From NCBI GenBank assembly GCA_900540235.1, contig UQEY01000042.1:1-15665 (forward strand): DNA of 15,665 bases. The letters are read 5' to 3'. The position numbers were made by a program, and so were the translations under genes. This DNA comes from an uncultured Eubacteriales bacterium (GTDB lineage Bacteria > Bacillota > Clostridia > Oscillospirales > Acutalibacteraceae). Of this stretch, positions 1 to 5,256 are shown one piece after another. Position 1 is the stretch's first letter, and each line of letters starts with the position of its first letter. Under the pieces are notes generated by a model. It worked only from the letters and a program-made list of their open reading frames with translations, was not told the DNA's origin and made no database searches.

Positions 1-31
1 TCCGAGAAAATATATCTGCATTTTCTCTCAT
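1..31 (-). CDS. Possible 5' end of a further small element gene (partial)
   Basis: An ATG lies on the minus strand at 31-29 and its frame stays open to the window edge, reading MRENADIFSR. It begins 8 bp after the stop of the small membrane protein gene, as expected for a tightly packed leftward phage or ICE operon. The ribosome binding site is weak (TAAGAG). Only ten residues are visible, so no family can be assigned. The same bases also read as an open rightward frame ending in TAG at 31-33, directly before a terminator-like hairpin, which is the competing interpretation. Confidence 0.25.
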   Translation of the reverse strand, partial: MRENADIFSR

Positions 32-32
32 A

Positions 33-61
33 GTCGCTCTTAGGAGCGGCTTTTTTCTTTT
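33..61 (+). terminator. Terminator-like hairpin, rightward reading
   Basis: Arms 33-39 and 44-50 pair (GTCGCTC with GAGCGGC, one G-U) around a 4-nt loop, followed on the plus strand by TTTTTTCTTTT. It would stop rightward transcription entering from the left of the window. On the minus strand no T-run follows, and the hairpin overlaps the 3' end of the small leftward gene at 40-162. It may be a true terminator of an unseen rightward gene or a coincidence of coding sequence. Confidence 0.4.
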
Positions 62-162
62 GCCTGCTGCTCTTTTTCCGGTATATCGGACCAATATGCG
101 CCGCCGCAAAATAGCAAAAGCAGCAAGCCGAGTATTGCAAGTAATATAAGAATTCTGTACAT
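40..162 (-). CDS. Small single-pass membrane protein, 40 aa
   Basis: The 40-residue product begins MYRILILLAILGLLLLLF, one hydrophobic helix covering residues 3-19. A short charged tail follows (SDIPEKEQQAKEKSRS). The N-terminal helix and Cys19 could also suggest a lipoprotein-like signal, but no clear lipobox is present. An AGGAAGTG ribosome binding site lies 6-7 nt before the ATG. The gene follows the 59-aa gene on the same strand by 24 bp, so both probably belong to the leftward early operon of the element. I do not recognise the family. Short hydrophobic proteins of this type are common in phages and ICEs (holin-like, superinfection exclusion or unknown), and none of these roles can be assigned. 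Confidence 0.6.
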   Translation of the reverse strand: MYRILILLAILGLLLLLFCGGAYWSDIPEKEQQAKEKSRS

Positions 163-186
163 TTTTTCACTTCCTTTCTTTTAACC

Positions 187-366
187 TTATAACTTTGCGA
201 ACTCTTCCGGGTGAGCTGAAAAGTATCGGCTCATATTCCTTTCAAGCCTTGCTTTCATATTCGCCCTCATTCGTTTGATATCGTCAGGTGTCATTTCTTC
301 CCACGGCTTAATCGTGCCGTCTTCCAAAATAACGCTGACGGTGGCTGTTAATTCTTTTCGTGCCAT
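187..366 (-). CDS. Small hypothetical mobile-element protein, 59 aa
   Basis: The 59-residue product starts MARKELTATVSVILEDGTIK and continues with a PWEEMTPDD stretch and a basic helical segment rich in Arg and Met (residues 31-46). The start is supported by a strong GAGGTGATGAA ribosome binding site directly before ATG 366-364. The gene reads leftward, as does the Cro-like gene at 653-856 and the small membrane gene downstream. The composition (a short beta-like N-terminus, then a charged helix) is that of a small soluble protein, perhaps nucleic-acid or protein binding, but I recognise no named family. It is probably an accessory protein of the leftward early operon. Confidence 0.65.
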   Translation of the reverse strand: MARKELTATVSVILEDGTIKPWEEMTPDDIKRMRANMKARLERNMSRYFSAHPEEFAKL

Positions 367-423
367 TTCATCACCTCAGTAAAAATATGATGATTTGTTT
401 TGTCCTTATCACTTCACTAAATC

Positions 424-627
424 ACTAACACTTAATCAAGACAGCAGAGCTAACTATCGCAAATTAATATATTTCAAGAGGAGAAAAACAGGATAACTTT
501 GAAAAAGACAAAAAGTACATGCCTTGATTGGTCTGATAGCTTTTCGGTTTTTGAATGAATATGTTCGGAGTATCAAATGAATTTTATTTTTAAAACCTGC
601 ACCCTGCTGCCTTGATTAAGTGTTAGT
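424..627. repeat. 26-bp inverted repeat flanking a 152-bp non-coding segment
   Basis: The arm at 424-449 (ACTAACACTTAATCAAG then ACAGCAGAG) is repeated inverted at 602-627 with 24 of 26 positions matching. The 152 bp between the arms hold no convincing gene. The left arm is preceded by short CACTWA-type repeats (about 411-430). The unit resembles a MITE of about 204 bp, but I see no target-site duplication. Other possibilities are a long RNA hairpin, a replication or transfer origin, or paired binding sites for an excisionase. It separates the Cro-like gene from the leftward genes at 40-366. Confidence 0.75.
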
Positions 628-633
628 AAAAAT

Positions 634-649
634 ATTGCGTTTTCGTAAG
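634..649. promoter_or_regulatory. Third copy of the repressor operator, downstream of the Cro-like gene
   Basis: ATTGCGTTTTCGTAAG matches the operator at 873-888 at 14 of 16 positions. It sits just past the stop codon of the Cro-like gene and 6 bp from the inverted-repeat arm. The match in sequence and symmetry is seen directly; binding by ImmR or the Cro-like protein is inferred. Confidence 0.55.
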
Positions 650-652
650 TTT

Positions 653-856
653 TTAAGCAAAAAAAATTGAGTCAACTTCATTTGCAGATAAATTAAACAA
701 AGCCTTAATCATTTTTATTTCGTTACGATTAAATTCTGTTTCACCCCTCATTTTGCGTGTAACAGAGGATTCGCTTATTCCTAATTTATCTGCAAGCATA
801 GCTTGACTCATTTCATTTTCAGCCATTATTCCCTTTAAACGATTTGATTTAAACAT
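653..856 (-). CDS. Cro-like small HTH transcriptional regulator, 67 aa
   Basis: This is a DNA-binding regulator of the XRE/Cro-CI type, consisting of almost only a helix-turn-helix. The HTH covers roughly residues 14-38, with MSQAMLADKLGISESSVTRK as helix 2, turn and recognition helix. The ATG at 856 is chosen because AAAAGGAGCTTTTATT directly precedes it; the upstream in-frame extension passes through the operator and has no ribosome binding site. The gene diverges from the ImmR-like gene, and its promoter (892-920) carries two operators. This is the Cro position in a phage or ICE switch, so its likely job is to favour the excised or lytic state by competing with ImmR. An Xis-like role is an alternative for the first leftward gene but fits the sequence less well. 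Confidence 0.8.
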   Translation of the reverse strand: MFKSNRLKGIMAENEMSQAMLADKLGISESSVTRKMRGETEFNRNEIKMIKALFNLSANEVDSIFFA

Positions 857-872
857 AATAAAAGCTCCTTTT

Positions 873-916
873 CTTGCGTTTCCGTAAGTACAATATAACA
901 CTTACTTTTCCGTAAG
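873..916. promoter_or_regulatory. Paired palindromic operators in the divergent control region
   Basis: Two related 16-bp sites are present: CTTGCGTTTCCGTAAG at 873-888 and CTTACTTTTCCGTAAG at 901-916, starting 28 bp apart. Both have CTTRC/GTAAG dyad symmetry. The right site fills the spacer and touches the -35 of the leftward promoter. The left site covers its transcription start region. Occupancy would shut off leftward transcription. ImmR and/or the Cro-like protein are the inferred ligands. Confidence 0.75.
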
Positions 917-920
917 TCAA
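892..920 (-). promoter_or_regulatory. Leftward sigma-A promoter for the Cro-like gene and early operon
   Basis: On the minus strand, -35 TTGACT (920-915), a 17-bp spacer and -10 TATATT (897-892) form a near-consensus promoter. The transcript would start at about 885, inside the operator at 873-888, leaving a leader of about 30 nt before the Cro-like ATG. Confidence 0.8.
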
Positions 921-967
921 TAGTTTTTTGCAATTTTCTTTCTTATTTGCAAGTTTTTATTGCTTTT

Positions 968-996
968 TTGCAATTCTTTATATATAATTATATTAT
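968..996 (+). promoter_or_regulatory. Rightward promoter for immR-immA-YHYH-recombinase
   Basis: TTGCAA at 968-973, a 17-bp spacer and TATTAT at 991-996 lie 22 bp before the repressor ATG. The -35 is one of three TTGCAA copies (928-933, 947-952, 968-973). No CTTRC...GTAAG operator overlaps this promoter; the nearest ends at 916. This suggests that the repressor gene is not shut off by the same sites. Confidence 0.65.
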
Positions 997-1018
997 TCTT
1001 AAAGAAAAGAGGAATAAA

Positions 1019-1450
1019 ATGGCAACAAAAGATATTTTGAAAAACAGAAGAAAAGAACTTAATCTAAGTCAAAAAGATGTTGCAAATTATGTAGGAGTAA
1101 GTGAAGCTACTGTTTCTCGTTGGGAATCGGGAAATATCGCAAATATGGGTAGAGATAAAATAGCACTTCTCTCTCAAATACTTAGAATTTCACCAAGTGT
1201 TATTGCCGGTTATGATGATAATGACGAAGAAACATTTACATTAACAAATATTGAAAAAGAATTAGTAACCGCATACCGTAATAAACCTGAAATGCAAGAG
1301 GCTGTAAACACGCTACTCGGAATTAGTAGTAATTCAGCAAATGTATATGAATATCCTATGGCTGCTCGAAGTAATTCTAAAAAAATCAAACTTTCAAGTC
1401 AGGATATAGAAAATTTAGAAAACGCCAAAAACTATAGCGAAGATAAATAA
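1019..1450 (+). CDS. ImmR-like XRE-family repressor, 143 aa
   Basis: This is the probable master repressor of the element. Residues 6-58 form a classical XRE HTH (KNRRKELNLSQKDVANYVGV, then SEATVSRWESG). A roughly 85-residue acidic and polar C-terminal part (YDDNDEE and later) follows, with no S24/LexA-type self-cleavage domain. The start at 1019 has an AGAGGAA ribosome binding site 6 nt away; an upstream ATG at 947 would run through the promoter and is rejected. Without a self-cleaving domain the repressor would need another inactivation route. The next gene encodes an ImmA-like protease, and in the ICEBs1 family ImmA cleaves ImmR after DNA damage or peptide signalling (established knowledge). 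Transfer of that mechanism to this element is inference. Confidence 0.85.
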   Translation: MATKDILKNRRKELNLSQKDVANYVGVSEATVSRWESGNIANMGRDKIALLSQILRISPSVIAGYDDNDEETFTLTNIEKELVTAYRNKPEMQEAVNTLLGISSNSANVYEYPMAARSNSKKIKLSSQDIENLENAKNYSEDK

Positions 1451-1513
1451 TTACCAATATTTACCTGTATAATTCAGCACTACGAACATTTAGAATATTT
1501 GTGGTGATGAATT

Positions 1514-2077
1514 ATGAATTATGGAAAATACAAAAATGTTCGCAACGCTACCTGGCAAATTCTCTTAGACTATAATGTTAAGCAATTACCAGTTAGAGTA
1601 ACGGAAATCGCTAAAAAGTCCGGCATAAAAATTGTAAAAAACAGTGATTGCAACATTCTTAAAGATAAACAAATAGGAATGAGTATACTTGCAAAAAATA
1701 AATGGTATATTGTGATTGATGATAATATGTCTACGCAAAGAATCAGGTTTACGATTGCTCACGAACTTGGGCATATATTTTTAGGGCACATTTCACCTCT
1801 TAATCGGAATGGCAAAACTTTTGAAAAGCCAGACGAAGAAATCGAAGCGGATATGTTTGCTGCAAGACTGCTTGCACCGGCTTGCGTTCTTTGGGGACTT
1901 AATTTACATACTGCAAGTGAGATATCGAAAATTTGTAACATTTCCTACGAATCTGCAACCTACAGAGCACAGCGTATGGAAATTTTATATAAAAGAAATA
2001 AATTTTTAACAAATAAAATAGAAAAACAAGTGTTTTCTAATTTTGAAGATTTTATAAAACAATATAATGAGGGTTAA
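1514..2077 (+). CDS. ImmA/IrrE-family zinc metallopeptidase, 187 aa
   Basis: This is the probable anti-repressor protease that cleaves the neighbouring repressor. The zinc motif is HELGH (His83, Glu84, His87, in FTIAHELGHIFLGH). The downstream EEIEADMFAARLL helix supplies the third ligand, probably Glu111, as in the ImmA/IrrE (DUF955) family. The N-terminal part carries a short helical segment (residues 8-36). The ATG at 1514 has GGTG 7 nt upstream. It lies 63 bp after the repressor and 2 bp before the YHYH gene, so all are probably on one transcript. The length and position match ImmA of ICEBs1-like elements. The substrate is inferred from context only. Confidence 0.9.
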   Translation: MNYGKYKNVRNATWQILLDYNVKQLPVRVTEIAKKSGIKIVKNSDCNILKDKQIGMSILAKNKWYIVIDDNMSTQRIRFTIAHELGHIFLGHISPLNRNGKTFEKPDEEIEADMFAARLLAPACVLWGLNLHTASEISKICNISYESATYRAQRMEILYKRNKFLTNKIEKQVFSNFEDFIKQYNEG

Positions 2078-2079
2078 AA

Positions 2080-3081
2080 ATGAAAAAAGAACTAAAAATC
2101 GGTTTAGTATTAATATCAATAGTTGCTATAATTTTAGGCTCATGTGTTGTAGTTTTTGCTCATCCCGGAAAAACAGATTCAGCCGGCGGACATTATGACC
2201 GTTCATCAGGCGAATATCACTACCACCACGGCTATCCTGCTCATCAGCACGATAACGGTACTTGTCCTTATGATTTTGATAATAATGAAAAAAGCACCGA
2301 AAATTTTTATAATTATGAAGAAACAACTACCAATGAAATTAATTCTAATACCGAAACAGAAACATTTGCAACAATAATCGTTGAAGATAGCACAAAAATC
2401 AGCAGCAATAATGATAATATTGATTTTGATTCCTTATGCAACAAAGCAAAAATCAAAGACTGGGTACAAGAATATCTAAATAACTACGAAAAGCTTAATA
2501 ACTACTATTCCTCTGCCAGGAAACAAATAAGTGAAAACGGAGCATGTAATGATGAACTTTATAATGAATTGGTTTCGTTAAATAACAAAGTCATTGCCTC
2601 ATTACCTAATTATGAAAAATATATTGATAAAGATAAATATAACGAAATTCAAAAGCAAACTAAATTGTATAAAAACTTTTTAGATAAAAACGCACCTAAC
2701 GATTCAGAATATATTGAAACTACAACCGAATATAAAACAGAAGAAACTACAACCATAATAAATGAAAATTCTAATTTAACTATACCAGAGCGAATCATTG
2801 CATTTTTTTGTATTATATTTATTATAATTTATATTATTGAAGTCTTGATTATTATTGCTATTCTGACATTTAGAAATTTCAAAGATTTCTTTTCATCTTT
2901 TGCCTACTTGTTGTTTATAGCGATAATATTTATCATTTATTTAGCTTGTACGGCTTTCTATTTTACATCAATAGGATATATAGAAAATATTTATTTGAAA
3001 TTTTTCTTATATTTACCAGCACCTATAATATCTACTATCGTTTTAATTCTTATTATTAAAGGCAAATTAAACACTTATTAG
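2080..3081 (+). CDS. YHYH-domain secreted/membrane protein of unknown function, 333 aa
   Basis: The product starts with a signal peptide or signal anchor (residues 5-27, ending VVVFAHPGKT). A His-rich YHYH domain follows immediately (residues 28-62: SAGGHYDRSSGEYHYHHGY, then HQHDNGTCPYDF). A low-complexity Asn/Thr/Glu linker comes next (about 66-110), then a helical charged region (about 118-205), a second TTTEYKTEETTT linker, and three hydrophobic segments at about 238-263, 272-294 and 305-327. The YHYH region would lie outside the membrane. Its clustered His and Cys could bind metal, but this is inferred; the family has no established function that I know. A GAGGG ribosome binding site inside the end of the ImmA-like gene, with 2 bp between the genes, points to translation coupled to the immunity operon and expression in the integrated state. 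The gene is AT-rich and looks like cargo. Confidence 0.75.
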   Translation: MKKELKIGLVLISIVAIILGSCVVVFAHPGKTDSAGGHYDRSSGEYHYHHGYPAHQHDNGTCPYDFDNNEKSTENFYNYEETTTNEINSNTETETFATIIVEDSTKISSNNDNIDFDSLCNKAKIKDWVQEYLNNYEKLNNYYSSARKQISENGACNDELYNELVSLNNKVIASLPNYEKYIDKDKYNEIQKQTKLYKNFLDKNAPNDSEYIETTTEYKTEETTTIINENSNLTIPERIIAFFCIIFIIIYIIEVLIIIAILTFRNFKDFFSSFAYLLFIAIIFIIYLACTAFYFTSIGYIENIYLKFFLYLPAPIISTIVLILIIKGKLNTY

Positions 3082-3112
3082 TGAAAATCTAAATTTAACT
3101 GGAAGTGATTAA

Positions 3113-4552
3113 ATGAAATATGCGGCGGCATACATCAGAGTATCTGATGACAGGCAGGACGAATATTCTCCTGACAGTCAGCTTAAACTCATACGACAAT
3201 ATGCAAAGAATAATGACTACATAGTACCTGACGAGTATGTTTTCTATGACGACGGCATATCCGGAAGAAGCGTTAAAAAAAGAAAAGCTTTTAACAATAT
3301 GATTGGTTACGCTAAGTCAAAGGAGCACCCTTTTGACGCTATTCTTGTTTGGAAATTTAGCCGATTTGCACGAAATCAAGAAGAAAGTATTGTTTATAAG
3401 TCAATGCTCAGGAAGATTAATGTATCGGTTATTTCAGTCAGTGAAACTATTGACGATTCACCTTTTGCTCCATTGATTGAAAGAATAATTGAATTTATGG
3501 ATGAGTATTATTCCACTCGACTATCACAAGAAGTTACAAGAGGTATGACAGAGAAAGCAAGTCGTGGCGAAGTAATGACTATTGCACCGTTCGGCTACGA
3601 CCTAAAGGACAACACCTACATTCCTAACGAGAAAGACGCTAAAATCGTTCAGTATATTTACGATTCTTACTTATCAGGCAAAGGCTACAGAGCTATTGCA
3701 CAAGAATTAGGAGCAATGGGCATAAGGACAAAGCGTGGCAATCTTCCTGACAATAGATTTGTAGAATATATTTTACAAAACCCTGTCTATGTCGGTAAAA
3801 TTCGTTGGAGTCCTGAGGGAAAACAGTCTAAGCAACGCTACAAGGGTGATAACAGCAATGTTATGATAGTTGAGGGTAAACATTCGCCTATTATTGAAAA
3901 GTCAAAATTTGAGCAAGTACAGAGCCAAATTGCCGACCAAAAGAAACGATATGGTAAATATCAACGCAAAGAACAGCCAGTTCAATTTATGTTGAAAGGC
4001 TTAGTAAGATGCGGCAACTGCGGCGCTACGCTCGTTTATGTCAACACAAAGTGCCCGGCAATGCAGTGCCACCAATACGCAAGGGGCACTTGCAAAGTAT
4101 CTCACAGTTTATCGGTAGCAAAAGCAAATAACGCTGTAATTGAAAAGATTGAAGAATGTTTAGAAACACTGAATTTTGATATTACATACAAAACAACCAA
4201 CGACCCGCAAGAAAATATTGACTATGACAAACTGATTAAGCAAGAGAAAGACAAAATTCGCCGTGCAAGTGAAGCTTATGACGCAGGCTTTGATACTCTC
4301 GAAGAATACGGAATAAAAAAGCGTACATATCAGGCACGAATCGAAGAGTACGAAAAAGCTAAAACAAAACAGCCTAAAAAGAAAAATGACACTATTCCTA
4401 ATGATTTTTTAGAAAGAGTGTCGAATGTATTAAAGATTATTAAATCGCCTGATGTTGCCGAAAGTTCTAAGAACGAGGCGCTTCGCACCGTAGTAGACCA
4501 TATTGTATATGAGAAAGAGAAAAACAATCTTGCCATTTATTTTTATGCTTAG
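3113..4552 (+). CDS. Large serine recombinase (site-specific integrase), 479 aa
   Basis: This recombinase integrates and excises the element. It has an N-terminal resolvase domain (about 1-150) with the nucleophile Ser11 in YIRVSDDRQ, Arg9 beside it, and the catalytic-domain SRFARN motif at 83-88. A recombinase domain follows (about 155-265: APFGYDL, then YRAIAQELGAMGI). A zinc ribbon sits at about 293-335 (Cys300, Cys303, Cys319 and Cys327 are the likely ligands), then a coiled-coil stretch at about 370-430 and a C-terminal tail. The length is near that of the skin recombinase SpoIVCA. GGAAGTGA lies before the ATG. The gene ends 14 bp from the split cotJC-like gene, so it sits next to its own attachment site, as is usual. 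Its directionality probably depends on a partner factor that is not identified here. Confidence 0.95.
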   Translation: MKYAAAYIRVSDDRQDEYSPDSQLKLIRQYAKNNDYIVPDEYVFYDDGISGRSVKKRKAFNNMIGYAKSKEHPFDAILVWKFSRFARNQEESIVYKSMLRKINVSVISVSETIDDSPFAPLIERIIEFMDEYYSTRLSQEVTRGMTEKASRGEVMTIAPFGYDLKDNTYIPNEKDAKIVQYIYDSYLSGKGYRAIAQELGAMGIRTKRGNLPDNRFVEYILQNPVYVGKIRWSPEGKQSKQRYKGDNSNVMIVEGKHSPIIEKSKFEQVQSQIADQKKRYGKYQRKEQPVQFMLKGLVRCGNCGATLVYVNTKCPAMQCHQYARGTCKVSHSLSVAKANNAVIEKIEECLETLNFDITYKTTNDPQENIDYDKLIKQEKDKIRRASEAYDAGFDTLEEYGIKKRTYQARIEEYEKAKTKQPKKKNDTIPNDFLERVSNVLKIIKSPDVAESSKNEALRTVVDHIVYEKEKNNLAIYFYA

Positions 4553-4590
4553 ACTATATCTAAAAACAATACGGTGGTCCGCACGGAGAA
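4553..4590. other. Right attachment junction (attR) between element and cotJC
   Basis: Element DNA ends after the recombinase stop at 4552. CotJC-like coding sequence (QYGGPHGELG) is in frame from 4567, with an in-frame TAA at 4561-4563 just before it. The crossover must lie between 4553 and roughly 4580, because serine recombinases leave only a very short shared core (established). The exact core cannot be fixed without the left junction or an uninterrupted homologue. No tRNA gene is present at the site. Confidence 0.75.
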
Positions 4591-5085
4591 TTAGGAGCGT
4601 CGCTCAGGTATCTTTCGCAAAGGTATTCTATGCCGTACCCAGAGCTTAAAGGTTTGCTTACCGACATCGGCGTTGAAGAACTTGGTCATCTTGAAATGAT
4701 AGGAACAATGGTGCACCAGCTTACACGAAATTTGACAGAGGAGCAAATTGAAAGCAACCCGAACTTTATGGCATATTTTGTTGACCACACATCAAGCGTT
4801 TATCCGACTGCGGCAAGCGGAGCTCCGTGGAGCGCAGGCAGCATTGCCGTTACGGGTGACACAATCGGTGACCTTAACGAAGACTTGGCGGCGGAGCAAA
4901 AAGCGAGGGTGACATACGACAACATTCTTCGCCTTGTTGACGACCCTGACATTATTGAGCCTATCAAGTTTTTGCGTGAGCGTGAAATAGTCCACTATCA
5001 ACGCTTCGGCGAGGGTTTAAGACTTGTTACCGACAAGCTTGAGAGCAAGAATTACTACGCTTTCAACCCATCTTTTGACAAATAA
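4567..5085 (+). CDS. cotJC: 3' part of a split CotJC-type manganese catalase gene
   Basis: The frame is the C-terminal portion, nearly 90% by my estimate, of a CotJC/manganese catalase, a ferritin-fold dimetal enzyme that breaks down H2O2 and is linked to the spore coat in Bacillus. Homology starts abruptly at QYGGPHGELGASLRYLSQRY, which is mid-protein; roughly the first 30-40 residues are missing. Ligand motifs seen are GELGAS (first Glu), EELGHLEM (Glu and His), DLAAEQKAR (Glu) and EREIVHYQR (Glu and His). The first ATG in frame, at 4630, lies after the first ligand helix and has no convincing ribosome binding site. A product starting there (151 aa) would lack one metal ligand and is probably inactive. 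The coding sequence is otherwise intact to its stop and is followed by a terminator, with no decay seen. It is either a recent disruption or a gene rejoined by excision. Confidence 0.9.
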   Translation, partial: QYGGPHGELGASLRYLSQRYSMPYPELKGLLTDIGVEELGHLEMIGTMVHQLTRNLTEEQIESNPNFMAYFVDHTSSVYPTAASGAPWSAGSIAVTGDTIGDLNEDLAAEQKARVTYDNILRLVDDPDIIEPIKFLREREIVHYQRFGEGLRLVTDKLESKNYYAFNPSFDK

Positions 5086-5098
5086 AATAATTATATTT

Positions 5099-5130
5099 AA
5101 CGCAATGCGAAAGTGTTGCGTTATTTTTTG
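5099..5130 (+). terminator. Rho-independent terminator of the cotJC gene
   Basis: AACGCAA at 5099-5105 pairs with TTGCGTT at 5116-5122 around a 10-nt loop, followed by ATTTTTTG. It lies 14 bp after the stop codon of the catalase fragment. Confidence 0.85.
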
Positions 5131-5150
5131 TAAAAATTTTCAAAAAGTTC

Positions 5151-5181
5151 TTGACCTAAAGTTAAATTTAGGTGATAAAAT
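5151..5181 (+). promoter_or_regulatory. MerR-family-type promoter with no gene downstream
   Basis: TTGACC (5151-5156) and TAAAAT (5176-5181) are separated by 19 bp. The spacer holds the near-perfect palindrome ACCTAAAGTTAAATTTAGGT (5154-5173). An overlong 19-bp spacer with a centred dyad is the hallmark of promoters activated by MerR-family proteins (established). The downstream sequence has a GAGG at 5211 but only an 18-codon frame (5203-5259) before a palindromic repeat, so the target gene seems lost. No MerR gene is in the window. Confidence 0.65.
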
Positions 5182-5256
5182 ACAAGTACAATAAAAATCG
5201 AAATGAAAATGAGGATAAATTATAGTTTGCAATCGGTTGACGGCTACGCCACATTG

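Larger units (their letters stand above)
1..4566. mobile_element. Right end of an integrated prophage or ICE-like element
   Basis: This stretch has the layout of a lysogeny or ICE control module. Small leftward genes and a leftward Cro-like regulator diverge from an ImmR-like repressor, an ImmA-like protease, a YHYH membrane protein and a serine recombinase. The recombinase ends just before a chromosomal cotJC-like gene that lacks its 5' end, which marks the right boundary at about 4553-4575. The order repressor, ImmA protease, integrase, attachment site is known from ICEBs1-type elements (established knowledge). The element is AT-richer than the chromosomal genes to its right. The left end is outside the window, and no capsid, portal or conjugation gene is visible, so phage versus ICE cannot be decided here. 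Confidence 0.85.

Noticed and set aside
478..560. A very short rightward frame with GAGGAG at 478 and a TTG start near 499
   Set aside because: Only about 19 codons, poor spacing to the start, and it lies inside the inverted-repeat segment; too weak to call.
857..901. N-terminal extension of the Cro-like protein
   Set aside because: It covers an operator and the transcription start, and AAAGGAG precedes the ATG at 856 instead.
947..1018. An upstream in-frame ATG extending the repressor by 24 residues
   Set aside because: It would translate through the promoter, has no ribosome binding site, and the family N-terminus begins at 1019 with a good site.
3000..3112. A sigma-E or sigma-K type promoter directly before the recombinase
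   Set aside because: I looked for a CATACANT or CATANNNTA -10 with a matching -35 and saw no convincing pair, so none is claimed.
4553..4566. Integration into a tRNA gene
   Set aside because: No tRNA sequence is present at the junction; the flanking coding sequence is a catalase.
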